A stretch of DNA of 64,000 nucleotides from Angiostrongylus vasorum. Taxonomy: Eukaryota > Nematoda > Chromadorea > Rhabditida > Metastrongylidae. The translations under genes and the position numbers were made by a program. Positions 12,064-24,244 of the stretch are shown here, one piece after another. Position 1 is the first letter of the stretch. The number at the start of each line of letters is the position of its first letter. The notes beneath the pieces are model-generated. The model made no database searches, was not told where the DNA came from, and worked only from the letters and a program-made list of their open reading frames with translations. The DNA is taken from NCBI GenBank assembly GCA_018806985.1, contig JADANN010000389.1:682001-746000 (forward strand), in the 5' to 3' direction.

Positions 12064-13640
12064 TTTTATTAGAAGGGAAATTGTTTTAGGAAATTGTGTT
12101 GCTTTTCTTTCTGAATACAAACTGTCCGTTGTAATCTTCTTTTTAGAAGTGGCATTGTTACAAAACTGCTATTACGTATTGCTCAAGTTGAAAGCCTTTT
12201 ATGTGTTGAATTGGCACGTTTAATGTCCAGAAATACTCTTCTGAAAATCTTATTTTTGGGTTTTCTTTTGTATTATTCCTTTCTAAGAGTCGTGCCAAGA
12301 GTGCATTCGCTTAGCCATTTTCGCAGTGTCTTCTGTTTTTCTAATTGTCCCGCTAAGTTCGGAGTTTTGTCGGCTTCTTCGTTCTCACTTGTACATTCGT
12401 CGTCTTCTCAGTTTTTCTTATATCATATTGTGCTTTCTTCATGTTCATTCACTGGGATTCTTTAGGTCTCATTATTGCATCCCTAGTACTAATGTGGCTC
12501 TAAAGCGATAATCCTAATTCTCTACGTTATCTGATTGTTTAGTCGTTCACTCTCCACTGCTCAAAAATTCTTGATAAAATGGTTATTTTGTGTTGTGTTC
12601 TATTGTCCAGTTTATACGTCACTACAGAGGAGGTCTTTAGAGGAAACCAAAAGCTCTAGTACTAGAAAACAAATAAATCCTGCTACTCAGTTTTACTCTC
12701 GCAGCATCGAGTAGAGACTGCAAACGACGAAATTGATTCTTCCGATTTCGTTTGCAACTGAATGTTGCAGTTTTAATTGAATTGTTGCAGATATGCTGAA
12801 TAGATTGTAAGGATTTTGAGAGGTAGAGGTTTATTAAGCGTGCCAATAATTCGTTGGGGTTTTTAAAATGTTGCATCTCGGAAAAGCTTTAGACATCGGA
12901 AGGGTGCCGCAGTAAAAGAGAGAAAATGGAGCGCGGAGGGTCAGCGTGGTGCAGAAAGCTGAGACCACTTATGCCACTTTATCTTTGAATACATCTCTAA
13001 ACAACAGAAATGTGGGGTTTCTTGAGCTCATAGTGAAGGCAGGCTGGTTTTCGAATTACGGAAGATCTTCACTACCGATTTCTATAAGTTCTTGACCAGC
13101 ACTAGTTATTAGGTAAAATGCTATTCTCTCCTGCACACTCTGGTTGGTTTATATCGCTTTCCAAACTTTGTAAATCGTGTGCGAAACCGATGAAAACTAG
13201 CTAAACTCTGAGGTGATCTGACCGGAACTAGAGTATCTGTGTGCGACAGCTAAGCAGGTTCTTCTCCAATGAAGCGCTACGGCTGTCTCAAATTCTTGGT
13301 GAGGTATTTTCAATTTATATCCTCCATACAGGATTTTTTGGCCATATTTTGCTTCTGGTAACTTTCTGAGCTCACTGGATGTTGTCTACAGTGTCGCTTG
13401 GAACAGTTCTTCAGAAAGGACCTTTGAAGGAATTCGTAGTCCCACCGAATGACTCATGCATTTCATGGCATAACAGATTCCCTAGGGATGTTTTTAATAC
13501 CTGCTTTTGGGCCGTTTTGCAGAGCAACCAATGAAAATGTTGAAAAAATGAGCTCAAAAGGCATGTGGCCGAGAGCATTAGAGCAGCTGGCTGGGAATTA
13601 ACACATTCCATTCTCTATATGTCCTCACACGACCAGTCTA
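12064..13640. other. Downstream of rib-2, no recognised gene
   Basis: The rib-2 3' untranslated region and AT-rich intergenic DNA. Open frames are short and have no family signature. I see no SINE or LINE blocks. Confidence 0.4.
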
Positions 13641-13645
13641 TTCGG

Positions 13646-14290
13646 TCATAAATCTCTGGCTTGACATCCTATGTGAGATAGTTGAGACATCAGAATCATT
13701 GACGGAGCTATCAAATCGAGCCTGAGGTGCTCGGAATCAATAGCCCCGCCGAGCTCATCAAGGAATTCTTCGCCCATGGGCGGGGGCGGCGGCGGATTCT
13801 CCCCTTGGCTAGCGTGGCAGTCGTCGTTGAGCTCGCTCTCCGTGCTCGACCGATGGGAACCTCCTTTCTCATGGAGCTCTTCCTTGGGAAAAGTTGTCGG
13901 TCTCCAGGCGCCAGCGTATTGTAGATGATTGTACAAGCCAAAGGTATGTTCCACTGTGACTGCTTTCTACTTTCAGACCATCAGTGTAACTTTCGTATAG
14001 TAATCAGATATATAAGGATGACTTATCCGCAATTTTGATTTAACTAATAGCTTACTAGACTTCTATGTTCAGGTGATTACAGTTCGCAAGTACTCGAAAT
14101 GGATATTTAGCATATTTTGAGCGTCTGCACCGATCTTTCTCGCTCAATGATATTCCTCCACACTTCTCGTACTCTCGACCTCCGCCACGAAGATCCACCT
14201 GGCCCACTTTACCACTTGGGCAGCAATTCATTCACGGACGGCGTACGTTGCCTTGTTGGACATTTTGACTGTGTATCAAATGCGACTGCG
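13646..14290. other. GC-rich island with ambiguous coding potential
   Basis: Base composition rises sharply here. The minus strand holds an open frame (13646-13954) with plausible protein composition: acidic and Ser-rich stretches, then ENPPPPPPMGEEFLDELGG. The plus strand carries a consensus donor AAAG|GTATGT at ~13943 and an acceptor ATATTTAG at ~14110. After that acceptor comes an open stretch reading FERLHRSFSLNDIPP. The two strands give conflicting exon models and the phases of the plus-strand pair do not join. I do not recognise a protein. It could be the edge of an unannotated gene or a CpG-rich regulatory island. Confidence 0.3.
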
Positions 14291-15214
14291 GCACACGACA
14301 TCGATTTAGGCGGCGAGCATTATCGCCACCCACATTTATTATATACGTATGTGCGTATATACACATACAGCATGCATGCACATATGTGTGTGTACATACC
14401 TACATATATGTATATTCATATACATATATATCGGTGTCCATCCCTTATGATACCGAGGTTAAGAGGAAAAGATACTGGCCGTGCCAGCAGTTCATCGTTC
14501 GCCGCGTTTGTCACTTTCATACATCCCATGCCAGGCAGTACGTCGTCGTCCGTCAGTCGTCACACCGTCCAATTAACAGTCATGATTCATTCGTGGCGAA
14601 ATACAAGCGGACCGTAGCAGGTTGCACCTATGGTTACGTAGTCGTTCTTTCATCGTCGGCGGTGGTGGGCTACAGTGGGAACATCACTCGTGACTGAAAT
14701 CTCTCATAAAATGCGCTCGGTTGCGGTAATTGCTGTGACACTGGTACGGTACGAGTCTGCTAGGACGTAACCAGTTTAAACAGATACTCTGTCTGTATTC
14801 AGGTAAGTGTGTATGAAAGAGGCTCGTCGGTTGACTGACTCGTCGTTGTCAACAGCTGACTCTACGTCACATCATTCGATTCTGACTGGTCGTCGTGCTC
14901 AGCAAGCCGACACTCATGCTCGTCTTCAAATTCCTCAACTGTATCGATTTCACTCTATGCTCGCATATGTCAGAGCACCAGTGCTCATCGATTCAAAACC
15001 ACTCATGCGCACACGTTGTCTTGCTGTGCTGTCGTGAAAGCAATAAAGTGCGATGACGTCTACCGAAGGTGCTCGGCTGCAAATTTGCCGACCGCTGACT
15101 TAGTACGGGTGATCGGTGGGTAATGTGCAGCTCTAACAGTCCAATGTTCAAGAAAGCATCACCTGTCACCTGTCGTCCCACTGGTCGTCGAATGACTCGA
15201 GCGGGCACCAGTAA
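14291..15214. other. No recognised gene; contains a short TA/CA-type microsatellite
   Basis: 14338-14435 is an alternating purine-pyrimidine (TATG/CATA-like) microsatellite. The rest has moderate GC with overlapping short open frames on both strands, none recognisable. Confidence 0.45.
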
Positions 15215-15400
15215 ACCTTGCATTTCTCCTTGTCGTATGCGCTGGTAGCCCTGTGGGTTCTTCTCGCTCTAAGGACTCGCCTAGCATCATATCTCTCGTC
15301 TAGGGTTTTCATGAAGAACCCTGACTATCGATTCTGCGATCTTGTTACTGTGCGTTGGACATGTCGAGGTGGGTTGTCGTTCATACGCATTACATGTCAG
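15215..15400 (-). mobile_element. RTE 3'-terminal fragment
   Basis: The minus strand matches the 3' end of the RTE copies at 32.6-32.85 and 62.77-62.97 kb. It has GTAATGCGTATGAACGACAACC, then GGGTTCTTCATGAAAACCC, GAGAGATATGATGC and the ...AGAACCCACAGGGCTAC block. RTE copies are usually 5'-truncated, as here. Confidence 0.75.
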
Positions 15401-15963
15401 GCCCACGTTATCTTCGACAGTTTGCCGTATAGAACTTGTATACGTCGAGAAAGATTGTGCTGAAGTAAATAGGCGAAGTTGACGACTCTCAGATGTTGCC
15501 TGAATGGTGTAATTACAGGACAAACACATTCGAGGCCACCGTGGCCGCCTGCTACACTCCTGCCACCGTCGCCGGCTGGCACATGTCGCAATGGAGACAT
15601 ACACTACACCTCAGTGATCACAACGTTAGTTGTGCCGTCTACATGAGGTCATCAGTGTGGAAAGTCGTTAAAAAGGTACTATATAATCTTTTCTGGAATC
15701 CAATTTGCGTGAAGTTTTAGGTGAACACGACACCAAATGTCAGTCTGCAGGCTCACTGCATTCGTAATTGCGGCTCGTTAACGAAATCTAGGAATCATAA
15801 AATCATAAATTTCTTGCGAAAAAAAACGCTGTGCTACATTCGCGAAGTCCAATAACCCGTGTTTAAGAGCTTCAGTAAACTCACGTTGTCTTAATCCGGG
15901 ATTGTACAATTTCTTCAGTTATATACTAACTATACTAACTAACTATCTACTAACTACTACATA

Positions 15964-16242
15964 GGGGCGCGTGTGGTGCAGTGGTCGGAGGCGCCCTGCA
16001 TCGCACACGTGGAATCGATCCCCGCGCCCATGGCCGACCAAGCTTTCCATCCCTCCGGGGTAGGCAAATTGATACCAGAGTTGTCTAGGAGGATAGCAGC
16101 ACTGGGTCGATACATCGGTAGGCCACCTCGAGTCATTGTAAAAGCCAGGTATGCATTCAAGCACCTCCAAACGATGCTTAATGAAGTCAAATGCATGGCG
16201 CATTCCTCAGGGATTGATCAACGACGAAAGCTTTATTCTTTT
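15964..16242 (+). mobile_element. SINE family 1, well-preserved copy
   Basis: The head starts GGGGCGCGTGTGGTGCAGTG. Its first seven bases GGGCGCG are complementary to CGCGCCC at the end of the head (~16024-16030), as in a tRNA acceptor stem. The box B-like segment is GGAATCGATCCCC. The body and 3' end (GGGATTGATCAACGACGAAAGC, TTTATTC) match the other copies. The head is ~65 nt, too short for a standard tRNA, so this is a tRNA-derived SINE and not a tRNA gene. Confidence 0.9.
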
Positions 16243-18298
16243 AGCCTTTATCTACTACAAAGTACATTATAAAAAACCGAGTAGGTATGTAGTATGCGTG
16301 GAAATATGTCTAGAATGTTTACAACAAGCAAAAAATTTCGTTTTTATGCAACTGGCAAGGACAAAAATTTTTAGTCTTGGCGTCCATAGAAAAATTTTAA
16401 GGTAAAGGGCACAAATAGTGCAAGCTTCTCCAAGACACTTACGAAATGTATCCTAAATTATGTTTTCTAAAGTCGAAGCATCCGAACGAAATCTATTGTT
16501 AGCACGCGTAGTGGAGAAAAAGCTGGTCTTTTTCCAAGACCTTAGTGATTTCGCTGATTGTGTTATCAGTTCTCAAGCCTAAAAATCTGTTTTCGAAGGT
16601 GTCGGTCGATTGCCAGAAAGTAAGAATTGTTGATTTCTTCCATACTTAGGTAGAAGGGACTTCTTTTCCTATAATGAAGTTCTAGCGTTGTACGAAATGC
16701 ACGTAAGTTCCTTATGCTAATTAAAGAAACTATGAGAGAGGGAGCAACCATTCGTTGCTAATGGGAAATGCCACTAGTTTCGGTTGTTCTTCATCGGAAG
16801 AAAATGAGTACCGCATATTCATCCCAATAGTGTTCATCACAATGCGCTGGAAAAGTTATGAAATCGTCCGCTATTCTCTGCTGATTTGATGGAATTATGC
16901 TCAAACCGTCCTTTTAGAGTGTTTAGATAGGATTTTTTTGATACAGTAGAGTGCTCATAGTAAAGTAGGAGACAAATACAGTTCTGCAGGACGGTGTCGG
17001 TTGTGTCCCACGAACGTGGACTTCCGTTTTCGTAGGGAGCTGATAGTGTGCCCCCAAGTCGGGGTGACTCACCTGGGCAACGGACATCCTGCCGTTGCTT
17101 GGCAATTCAGCCCAAACATTTCGAAAGTCCTTTCTTTGTGGCAGTCGACAGGCTTCATTTCCACATCGTCTTCACATAATTTTATCTCGATTCAGAATTG
17201 TTCTGCAATGTGAACAACTAAGCGACTTGTTAAGAACCTCATATCAGCTCATTAAGTTGCTATTATAAGAAAGTCATTTCCATCTTAGCTTGGTTTCTTT
17301 TTGCTTCTTGTAATATGCGTTAGTTTGGCCGTCACCGTGGGTAACACAGAACATATAAAGGCAAACACGAAACAACATTATTGTTCAATGAAAATATACT
17401 ATCAGCAAGAAGATTCTAGAAATTGTTAGTAACTGGTAGATATTGAAAACTATTGGCTTTCGATGTTCTGAACAGTATTCACCAGTACAAGCAAATTGTA
17501 CTGTTGGGACTTATTCCTACGTTCTACGAGTCACGCATGGCTGGTCTATCCGTCGAAGAGCGACGATCTTCGCTTAGGGGGTTTTCTTCGTGTCACTATA
17601 TTGTTAGATTCCTTTCTTTCGTTTTTTTTTCGTCTTTTTTTTATTTCCTAGTGTTGCGGCGTCATACCAAACCGAGAAAATGTCGTCGACTTTGTGAAAT
17701 AATCGGGATAATCTGGGAACTCGTGCCCGTCACCGTGTCCGTCCCTGTTCTCGGTCCATCGAGGTAATCCCCTAGGTGGATCATAAAGTGTTAAAACTGG
17801 CTCAAAAAATATCAGTGCAGTATGGTCATCGCCTGGTTTGGCAGCAAATGAGCTCGAATGTCCATATGATGTTATGGAGATTTGAGTAGAATTTTTCCAG
17901 TAAATGTGAAATTTTTCTTGGAAATATAACGTGGCTTTGGTTTGCTCCAGGATTTACAACATTTACCGTCTCCACTACCACCTTGTAACGCAGCTAGTCG
18001 AAACGAAATTTCCCAGTGAACTGTATAAATGCTTATAATCGTACAATTAGTCATGTTTGCTGACAGCGTTCCCCTGACATTTAATGACTTATTTTATTGT
18101 AAGTATTTCCTGTTCTCAGTTACTCAACGCCAGTCTAATCGAGGTGAGAATTTCTCTTTGACTCATTGCAGACGAACAACACTTATTGCAGTTCATATGT
18201 GATTGCTGTGACATCGATTTAGTCTTTATGTGCAAATAGTGTCATACACCGGTTGATTGTGAAATGACTTATGGTGGATGGGCGTAAAATATTCGCTC
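16243..18298. other. No recognised gene; one candidate exon edge on the minus strand
   Basis: Mostly AT-rich. On the minus strand a consensus 5' splice site GCCCAG|GTGAGT occurs with the exon side ending at 17073. Upstream of it is ~75 bp open in one frame (MFGLNCQATAGCPLP). No acceptor or partner exon could be assigned and I do not recognise the peptide. Confidence 0.25.
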
Positions 18299-18346
18299 GG
18301 GCGGTCGGTCGGTCGGTCGGTCGGTTGGTTGGGTCGGTTGTTCGGG
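18299..18346. repeat. (TCGG)n microsatellite
   Basis: A run of GGTC/TCGG tetranucleotide units with some decay (GGTTGGTTGGG, GGGCGG). On the minus strand it lies in an open frame (18226-18492) and reads as Pro/Thr/Asp/Arg repeats. Nothing else supports a gene there. Confidence 0.85.
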
Positions 18347-18349
18347 CGG

Positions 18350-21065
18350 CGAGGTTGAGCCTTTTTCCAACCATTGTCGCCGTCGAATCGTCGTCGTTCG
18401 CGCTCTAATTGGCATCCAATGAACTTCTCGTAAACCTGGCGTCGAAATTGCTCTCGCGCACGGTAATTGCCGACCGCCACCACTATGTTCAAATATTCGA
18501 ATAGCCGAAAATACGCCTATACACCTAACCAGTTGCGGATCTACAGAGCGATCAGCTTCAGTTCAGTTATGAGTTCATTCTTCTGCCAGTGGTTCCGATG
18601 TCGTTGAAGTTCACATCGTCTTCTGTTCGACATGAACTGCACCCACCCCTTTCAATTCACGTCGTTTGCGTAGACCTGGCATGGTTCGCCCTAATGTGAC
18701 GGAGCGAGATCACAGCTGCAAATTAACAACCACTGACTAAGCGACTCGATCGCGGCGGTCCTCTTCGACGTTCAGATGAAACAAAGCACACTTATCACAG
18801 TCAAATCAGCGGTGTCGGTAATGAATCCTTTGCAGCTATAACCCGTTCTCTGTCAGTGTCTCGTGAATGTGAGAATGATATAAAGACGATTACGCCAGTT
18901 TCACTGAGTTTGTTTTGTGCTTTCGTTTTCGTCATTCTATCGCCACGCAATATTTGCCTACTCTCAGGCGTATTCAATGGCTGAAATTCGAAACAACTGC
19001 GGTGTTCTGTTTCCTCTTCGTTTCCACAATATTTTAGATAAGCTGAATTTTGTGAGGAAACCCGTGTGGTGATGAAAACCGAGGTACAACTCATTATGAA
19101 ACTTGAACTCATAACTCTATAAAACCCTATGATGTAATGTAGGTTTTCTCTTGACGTTGAAGATCAACATTTTTGAGTCCTGAAAAGAATAAATCAGTGA
19201 TAAGATTCGTTTAATCTTTCGCACATCACCTCCATTAAAATGATCTAGTCATTGATTTGTGTATGTGGGTTGCCTATCAATCCTTGGGATGAGAAGTTTA
19301 AACTCCTGGCAGAAACTATAGTTGAAATATCTGGCTTTTTCTTTGACGTCCCATACTTTTCCTGGATTGCTATATTGACTAAAATATTGATTTGCGGTGT
19401 GATTTATGGAAATTTTCAGTCATTCTTCTCATTGGCGGACTTCGTAGATTTCATATTATCGCTTAGATCATTTAAATTTGATTTTAGTTGTTATCGGCGA
19501 AGACTATCCCATAGAGAACTGTGGCGGCAGGGCTTCGGTTCGCCATGAAAATGTGGTGAGAGAATAATAATCGTTTTCTCACATCACTTTTTCCTGATAC
19601 AGCAGAACGGCGGAGTTCGCCGTAGTTTGTTGTGCCGCCAGTTGGTTCTGTTTGGCCTCAACTATTCACTTTCACTGAATCCACGCCCCTTCCATTAGTT
19701 CTTCTTCGGTCTTGCACCTATCATCAATCCTCTGACATCCATATACCACTAGACAGGATGGTTCATCCCGCCTGACACTTTTCTCAAACCTCATTGAATG
19801 AAGGTGAGCAAAGTCTCAGGTGTGGCGGATCATCCTGAATTCTGAACCCCATCTTCATTTCACTTCAGTATACATCTCCTTCGCCTCCTATTATTTCCTC
19901 GCTAATAGTCTTCGAGTTTAGAGAATCCATAGAAAAAAGTGGTAAAATAACCATGTCAGTGTAATGTGAGGTCAGTCGCATGCTTATTTATTGAATAGTT
20001 CATTTTAGCAAACTTAGTTTTCCCATTTCTTTCCAAGCTTTCGATTTTTGTTATATAAAAGCTTGAAATATTGCTGCTATTTCTCTTATTTCATGCATCA
20101 CAAAGGATTCACATCAAAGGAAAGACTGGATCGATCGAAGTGGATCGAAGTGAACGTGTCTTTCATTTGCCTAAACATCAGTGAACCTCGTGTACGGATT
20201 TTTAATAAAGCTTCTAATCTGGACAGGGAACATCAAAGATTCATAGAAACGAGTACATTCGGAGGGACAGCAAAGGAAACGGACAACCAGTTTCGAGAAA
20301 TTCAGAGCCAACAGCCTGCCTAACAATAAGTGAAGGACGTAATTATTAGCATGAAGTTTTCCTTTCCTTAGGACACTCAGAATGAGAGTAAAATGATTAT
20401 ATGATGTGGACCCCCACTTTATTTAAGCTTTAACAAACTACAGAACAGATGTTGGATGCTGCCCGTGTCAATGACTACTCCCTAAATAGGAAACTAATAA
20501 GTGAAAAAATAAGACGAACTAAGTGGTTAAACCATTTTTACAACGTGAGATCTCTGTTACAGTAACATGGAGAGGAATGAATTCAAAGTACAGGTGACAT
20601 TGAAGTACTTCCAAGAAGATCTCTAGGGAATGTGTTGTTGTTTGCGGTTTTACAATACGAGGTTACCCAGAAGGACGGTGAACGAACTCTTTTATTAAGT
20701 TAGAGGGAGTTTTTGCTCCGCAATTATGGAACGTTCATTTTATAAAGGGCACCTATTTCGACATTTTTAGTTACCGGACTTTCCAGATCTCGAAAGTGTC
20801 GCACGTAAAAGGAAAACAGCTTAAAAATCGAAACGTGACGGAATGACGTTCATAAGTTACTAGTGAGAATGTTATACTTCGCAATGTTCATTTAAAGAGG
20901 TTGTAAATAGCAGAAAGAATGTCGAAGATCATAGCTTGCTTTCTCTTCATACGTCTTCATTGAAGTGGGGGAATGCGGAGTCGGTAGTGTCTTGCTTCGG
21001 TAGCCAGCCTCTATATAGGTTGGTCTTTTGCCCTTCGCAACTGATTATATCACCAGTTCACCAAC
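18350..21065. other. No recognised gene
   Basis: Intergenic DNA. Short imperfect inverted pairs occur at 19757-19850 (AGGATGGTTCATCCCGCCTGA against its mirror), possibly a decayed small foldback. Open frames at 19252-19548 and 20048-20323 have no recognisable motif and are AT-biased. Confidence 0.35.
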
Positions 21066-21069
21066 TTAG

Positions 21070-21344
21070 GGCGCGTGTGGCGCAGTGGTCGAAAGCGCCC
21101 TGCAACACACAAGTGGAATCGATTCCAGTCCCATGGCCTGCGAAGCCTTCCATCCCTCCGGGGTAGGCAAATTGATACCAGAGTTGTCTGGGAGGATAGC
21201 AGCACTGGGTCGATACATCGGTAGGCCACCGCGAGTCATTGTAAAAGCCGGGTATGCATTCAAGCACCTCCAAACGATGCTTAATGAAGTCGAATGCATG
21301 GCGCATTCCTCAAGGGATTGATCAACGACGAAAGCTTTATCCTC
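21070..21344 (+). mobile_element. SINE family 1
   Basis: Nearly identical to the copy at 15964 through the body and 3' end (GTTGTCTGGGAGGATAGCAG, CGATACATCGGTAGGCC, CCAAACGATGCTTAATG). The head is slightly mutated, GGGCGCGTGTGGCGCAGTGG with box B-like GGAATCGATTCC, so the acceptor-stem pairing is partly lost. Confidence 0.9.
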
Positions 21345-22102
21345 TACTTTTGCCACCAACTTGAAGAACTATGATCTGTGACAGTGTTTGAATCATTGAT
21401 GACACGATTTGAAGTCACGTTCCTTTCCAACGCACTGCTACCCTTTTTATTGCCCAAAACAAAAAAGCGGACTCCTTTTTAAAAAGTTTCAACGGCAACT
21501 TCATGAAGAGCACTAATGATTATTTTCTCTACAAAAAATTGCAAGAAATCTTGGCAGATTTGTGGGCATAATTCCAATTAGTACTTAGGCGACCATATGA
21601 GGCACACATGAATCACATGTGTGAGGAACGTTGCGATCCGTGCGACCCTTATATGAGCCATTTTTTTCTTTCGCTGCTTATTTTGCCTCGAATTCTCAAA
21701 GTTGCTTTGCTAAACTATTTATATTCAACCGATGCATACCCAGACACAGAAGTTCTACTAGGTGTTGTCCGAAAACGGCTCCTTTGTAAACACTATGACT
21801 TACACGAACTATTTTTTCTGGAGGAGTTTATTTGTCTGACTGCATCACGCGGATGTCGATGATAAGGAGAGTACTGAGAGATCCGTCCAAATTTACTCAC
21901 GTTGATAATCTGTGACTGTTCCCAGTGTGGGAAACGTCACACTTTTTTAGCAGAAAATGTTCAGATCGGGCATTCTGAAACCTGTGGACCAATAATGGTA
22001 AAAACATAATAAATAATAATAGGAAAGATATTCTGGAAAATACGTTAGACCAATACCAAGGTCCCCAGGACCGACTTTCCAACCTCGGCATTGAGTGATA
22101 AA
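21345..22102. other. No recognised feature
   Basis: AT-rich spacer between a SINE and the Penelope-like element. No gene, RNA or repeat family recognised. Confidence 0.4.
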
Positions 22103-23395
22103 TCGATGTTTTTTTTCGATAAGCAGACACGAGGTTGTTATTAAAGAATTTATTAGGATACAATAGCTGACGCTTCGCCGGTTTCGCGTTCTTCAGGGCC
22201 TGGAAAGGTCAAATTGAGATGCGACCTACTCAGCCAAACTTTCATAACCCTAGCAGATAAAACTTAACAAGTAAATTTGCATTCGCATAAGAAACAGCTT
22301 CATTTAAATACCTACCGTTTATTTGTTGTAAGTATTTCAGTTGGTGGATAGCAGCTGCACCGAGCAATACATGGGCGGTGACTGTGGCTGTGTCAGGTCA
22401 TTGGAACAGCCTGAGGTATGGCGCCAGGTCACGCGTGATGACAAGACACTCCTCCTTGCAGTTCATTTTTGAATTTTTGGAATTGATCCAAAACGCTTCA
22501 AGAGTTTTACGCGCTGATGTTTTCGATTCCTGCGTGAGGATAGTGGCTCCTACTTCGAAATCTTCTCCGTTGTGTTCTTGCATCCCTATGGCGCCCAGTG
22601 GAGTGTTTTGTTTTAATTTAGATTTACCGACTAGGTGTTCTTTTATGCGGACGCAGAGCGGTCTACCCGTTTCGCCAACGTATTCGTCCCCGCACGCTTT
22701 ACAAGAGATCAAATAGACTGTACCCGAACTCATGCAATCGCCGTCTCTACCGTTAGGGCAAATTATGCAGTTTTTTCGTCATGCATAGGCGGTGATATAG
22801 GTGGTTGCGAACTAGCTGACGTCTTAGAGTGTCCTGTGGTATTTCTATCACTCTTACGGAATTCTCTAGATCGGCCCTTCTTAAGCAACGTTTTATCGCT
22901 GCACTTATTTCGTGTGAAATAAAGGACAAGAGGGAACGGAGACCTTGTTTTCGATAGAATTATCGCTCTGGGGCGTGGTTTTCCTCTATGCCTATGCCGA
23001 GAAGCTACGGTTTCGTAACCATTTGAAATAGCTATTTGGCGCGCCAGTTTCGAGGATTCTTCCCTCTGCTCTCTACCCTGTGCACACGCTGCTGGCGGGC
23101 TCAAAACATATTTCTTATAAGCGCCCCTTTAGTGTGTCAGGGGATGAGAGCAGAGGTAATGAACCACTATATTCTTACTGCTTGGCTTTCGCTTTTTTAC
23201 TGGTTTCTTATGCGAATGCAAATTTATTCGTTAAGTTTTTATCTGGGTTATGAAAGTGTTTGGCTGAGTAGAGCGCATCTAAATTTGACCTTTCCAGGCT
23301 CTGAAGAAGGCGAAACCGCCGAAACGTCAGCTATTGTATCCCTAATAAATTCTACAATAACAATCTCGTGTCTGCTTATTAAAGAAAAACATCGA
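22103..23395 (-). mobile_element. Penelope-like element, RT-less copy with inverted terminal repeats
   Basis: Bounded by inverted repeats of about 193 bp, at 22103-22295 and ~23203-23395. Both hold the CTGAAGA...GAAA(C/G)CGTC block and a T-rich or A-rich end next to ATCGA. The interior on the minus strand encodes only the C-terminal part of a Penelope protein. The linker (22763-23104, with the REQREES-LARQIAI-NGYETVA block shared with the 35-39 kb copy) is followed by the GIY-YIG endonuclease. The reverse transcriptase is absent. A family-3 SINE fragment abuts its right end. Confidence 0.85.
22398..22733 (-). pseudogene. GIY-YIG endonuclease domain of the Penelope-like element
   Basis: A 111-codon open frame starting ATG (MSSGTVYLISCKACGDEYVG). 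The GIY-YIG core is the TVYLISC and EYVGETGRPLCVRIKEHL pair, with the two-Cys CKAC spacing usual for Penelope endonucleases. The conserved downstream part is seen as ...SKTSARKTLEAFWI. In Penelope elements this domain nicks target DNA. The frame is open, but with no RT on the element it can only be a fragment. Confidence 0.85.
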
Positions 23396-23399
23396 AATA

Positions 23400-23628
23400 C
23401 CAGGATCCACTACCATCCTGGTATCAAACTAGTCGCATGGTGGAAAGAATCGCTCTGATGCACAAGGGCGGCGCCTGCACTGGTGATGACAATCTGGGCA
23501 GATTTTGGCCTGGGTGACCTCGGGAGTCCAGGGAACCACGATGGCTTAACCAGCAAAACTTCAAAACAGTGGAAATTATGCTGGCGCCCTGCACAACCAG
23601 TGAAGACGGGCCGTCCAAGTATTCGAGT
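23400..23628 (+). mobile_element. SINE family 3, 3' part
   Basis: Family-3 blocks in order: GGTATCAAACTAGTCGCATGG, GGTGATGACAATCTGGGC, GGTGACCTCGGGAGTCCAGGG, ATGGCTTAACCAGCAAAACT, GCACAACCAGTGAAGACGGG and CCGTCCAAGTATTCGAGTA. The 5' half, including the tRNA-like boxes, is missing. Confidence 0.75.
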
Positions 23629-23631
23629 AAG

Positions 23632-23697
23632 CATATACATATATAGTATATAAATATAATATGGTATATATGATGTTATATATATATATATAAGGAC

Positions 23698-23734
<37 letters not shown>

Positions 23735-23742
23735 AGGACAAA
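23632..23742. repeat. (TA)n microsatellite
   Basis: Two TA-rich runs separated by a repeated TAAGGACAAA segment. Confidence 0.95.
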
Positions 23743-23745
23743 AAG

Positions 23746-24000
23746 TTATTGACGTTAATCAATTCCTGAGGGATCCGCCATGCATTCGTCTTCATCAAGC
23801 ATGGTAGAGGTGATTAAATGTATATCTAGCCTATGCAACGTCTCGCTGTAGCCTACCGATGTATGGAGTCAGCGCTACTATGCTCCCAGACAAGTTTGGT
23901 GCTAATTTTGCCAACCCCGGAAAGATAGAAGACTTGCTGAGCCTGAGGTGCGGGATCAACCCCGTGTGTATTGCAAGCCGTCTCTGACCACTAGTGTAGT
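23746..24000 (-). mobile_element. SINE family 1, minus strand
   Basis: Read on plus as the mirror: GTTAATCAATTCCTGAGGGA, CCGCCATGCATTCG, TCTTCATCAAGCATGG and CCTACCGATGTATGG. The box B region is GGGATCAACCCCGTGTG and the box A region ACCACTAGTGTAGTAC. Complete but diverged. Confidence 0.8.
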
Positions 24001-24244
24001 ACAAGTGCAATTTATCTATCTAGATACAGCAGATTCTCTATGTGATAGGGTTACGGTCGACAAGCAGACAAGTTGCTAGTGAGAGAAATAACAGATCCTC
24101 TAGTTGGGGGGTTAAACTACATGCAAGTTTTGTGGATGAGGTTGTACAGCAATCGAACGAATGCGAGAAGTGATGTGACTTGCACGATATATGAAAAGAA
24201 ATGGCCTTATTACCTAAGCATGAACAGCTCGTTCTCACGACTTG

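Noticed and set aside
14338..14435. CRISPR-like short repeats
   Set aside because: Alternating TA/CA microsatellite without spacers; the genome is nematode.
15964..16030. Functional tRNA gene
   Set aside because: A and B boxes and a paired acceptor stem are present, but the head is ~65 nt and continues into a repeated SINE body.
19252..19548. 98-codon hydrophobic frame as a membrane protein gene
   Set aside because: AT-biased composition, no splice signals and no recognisable family.
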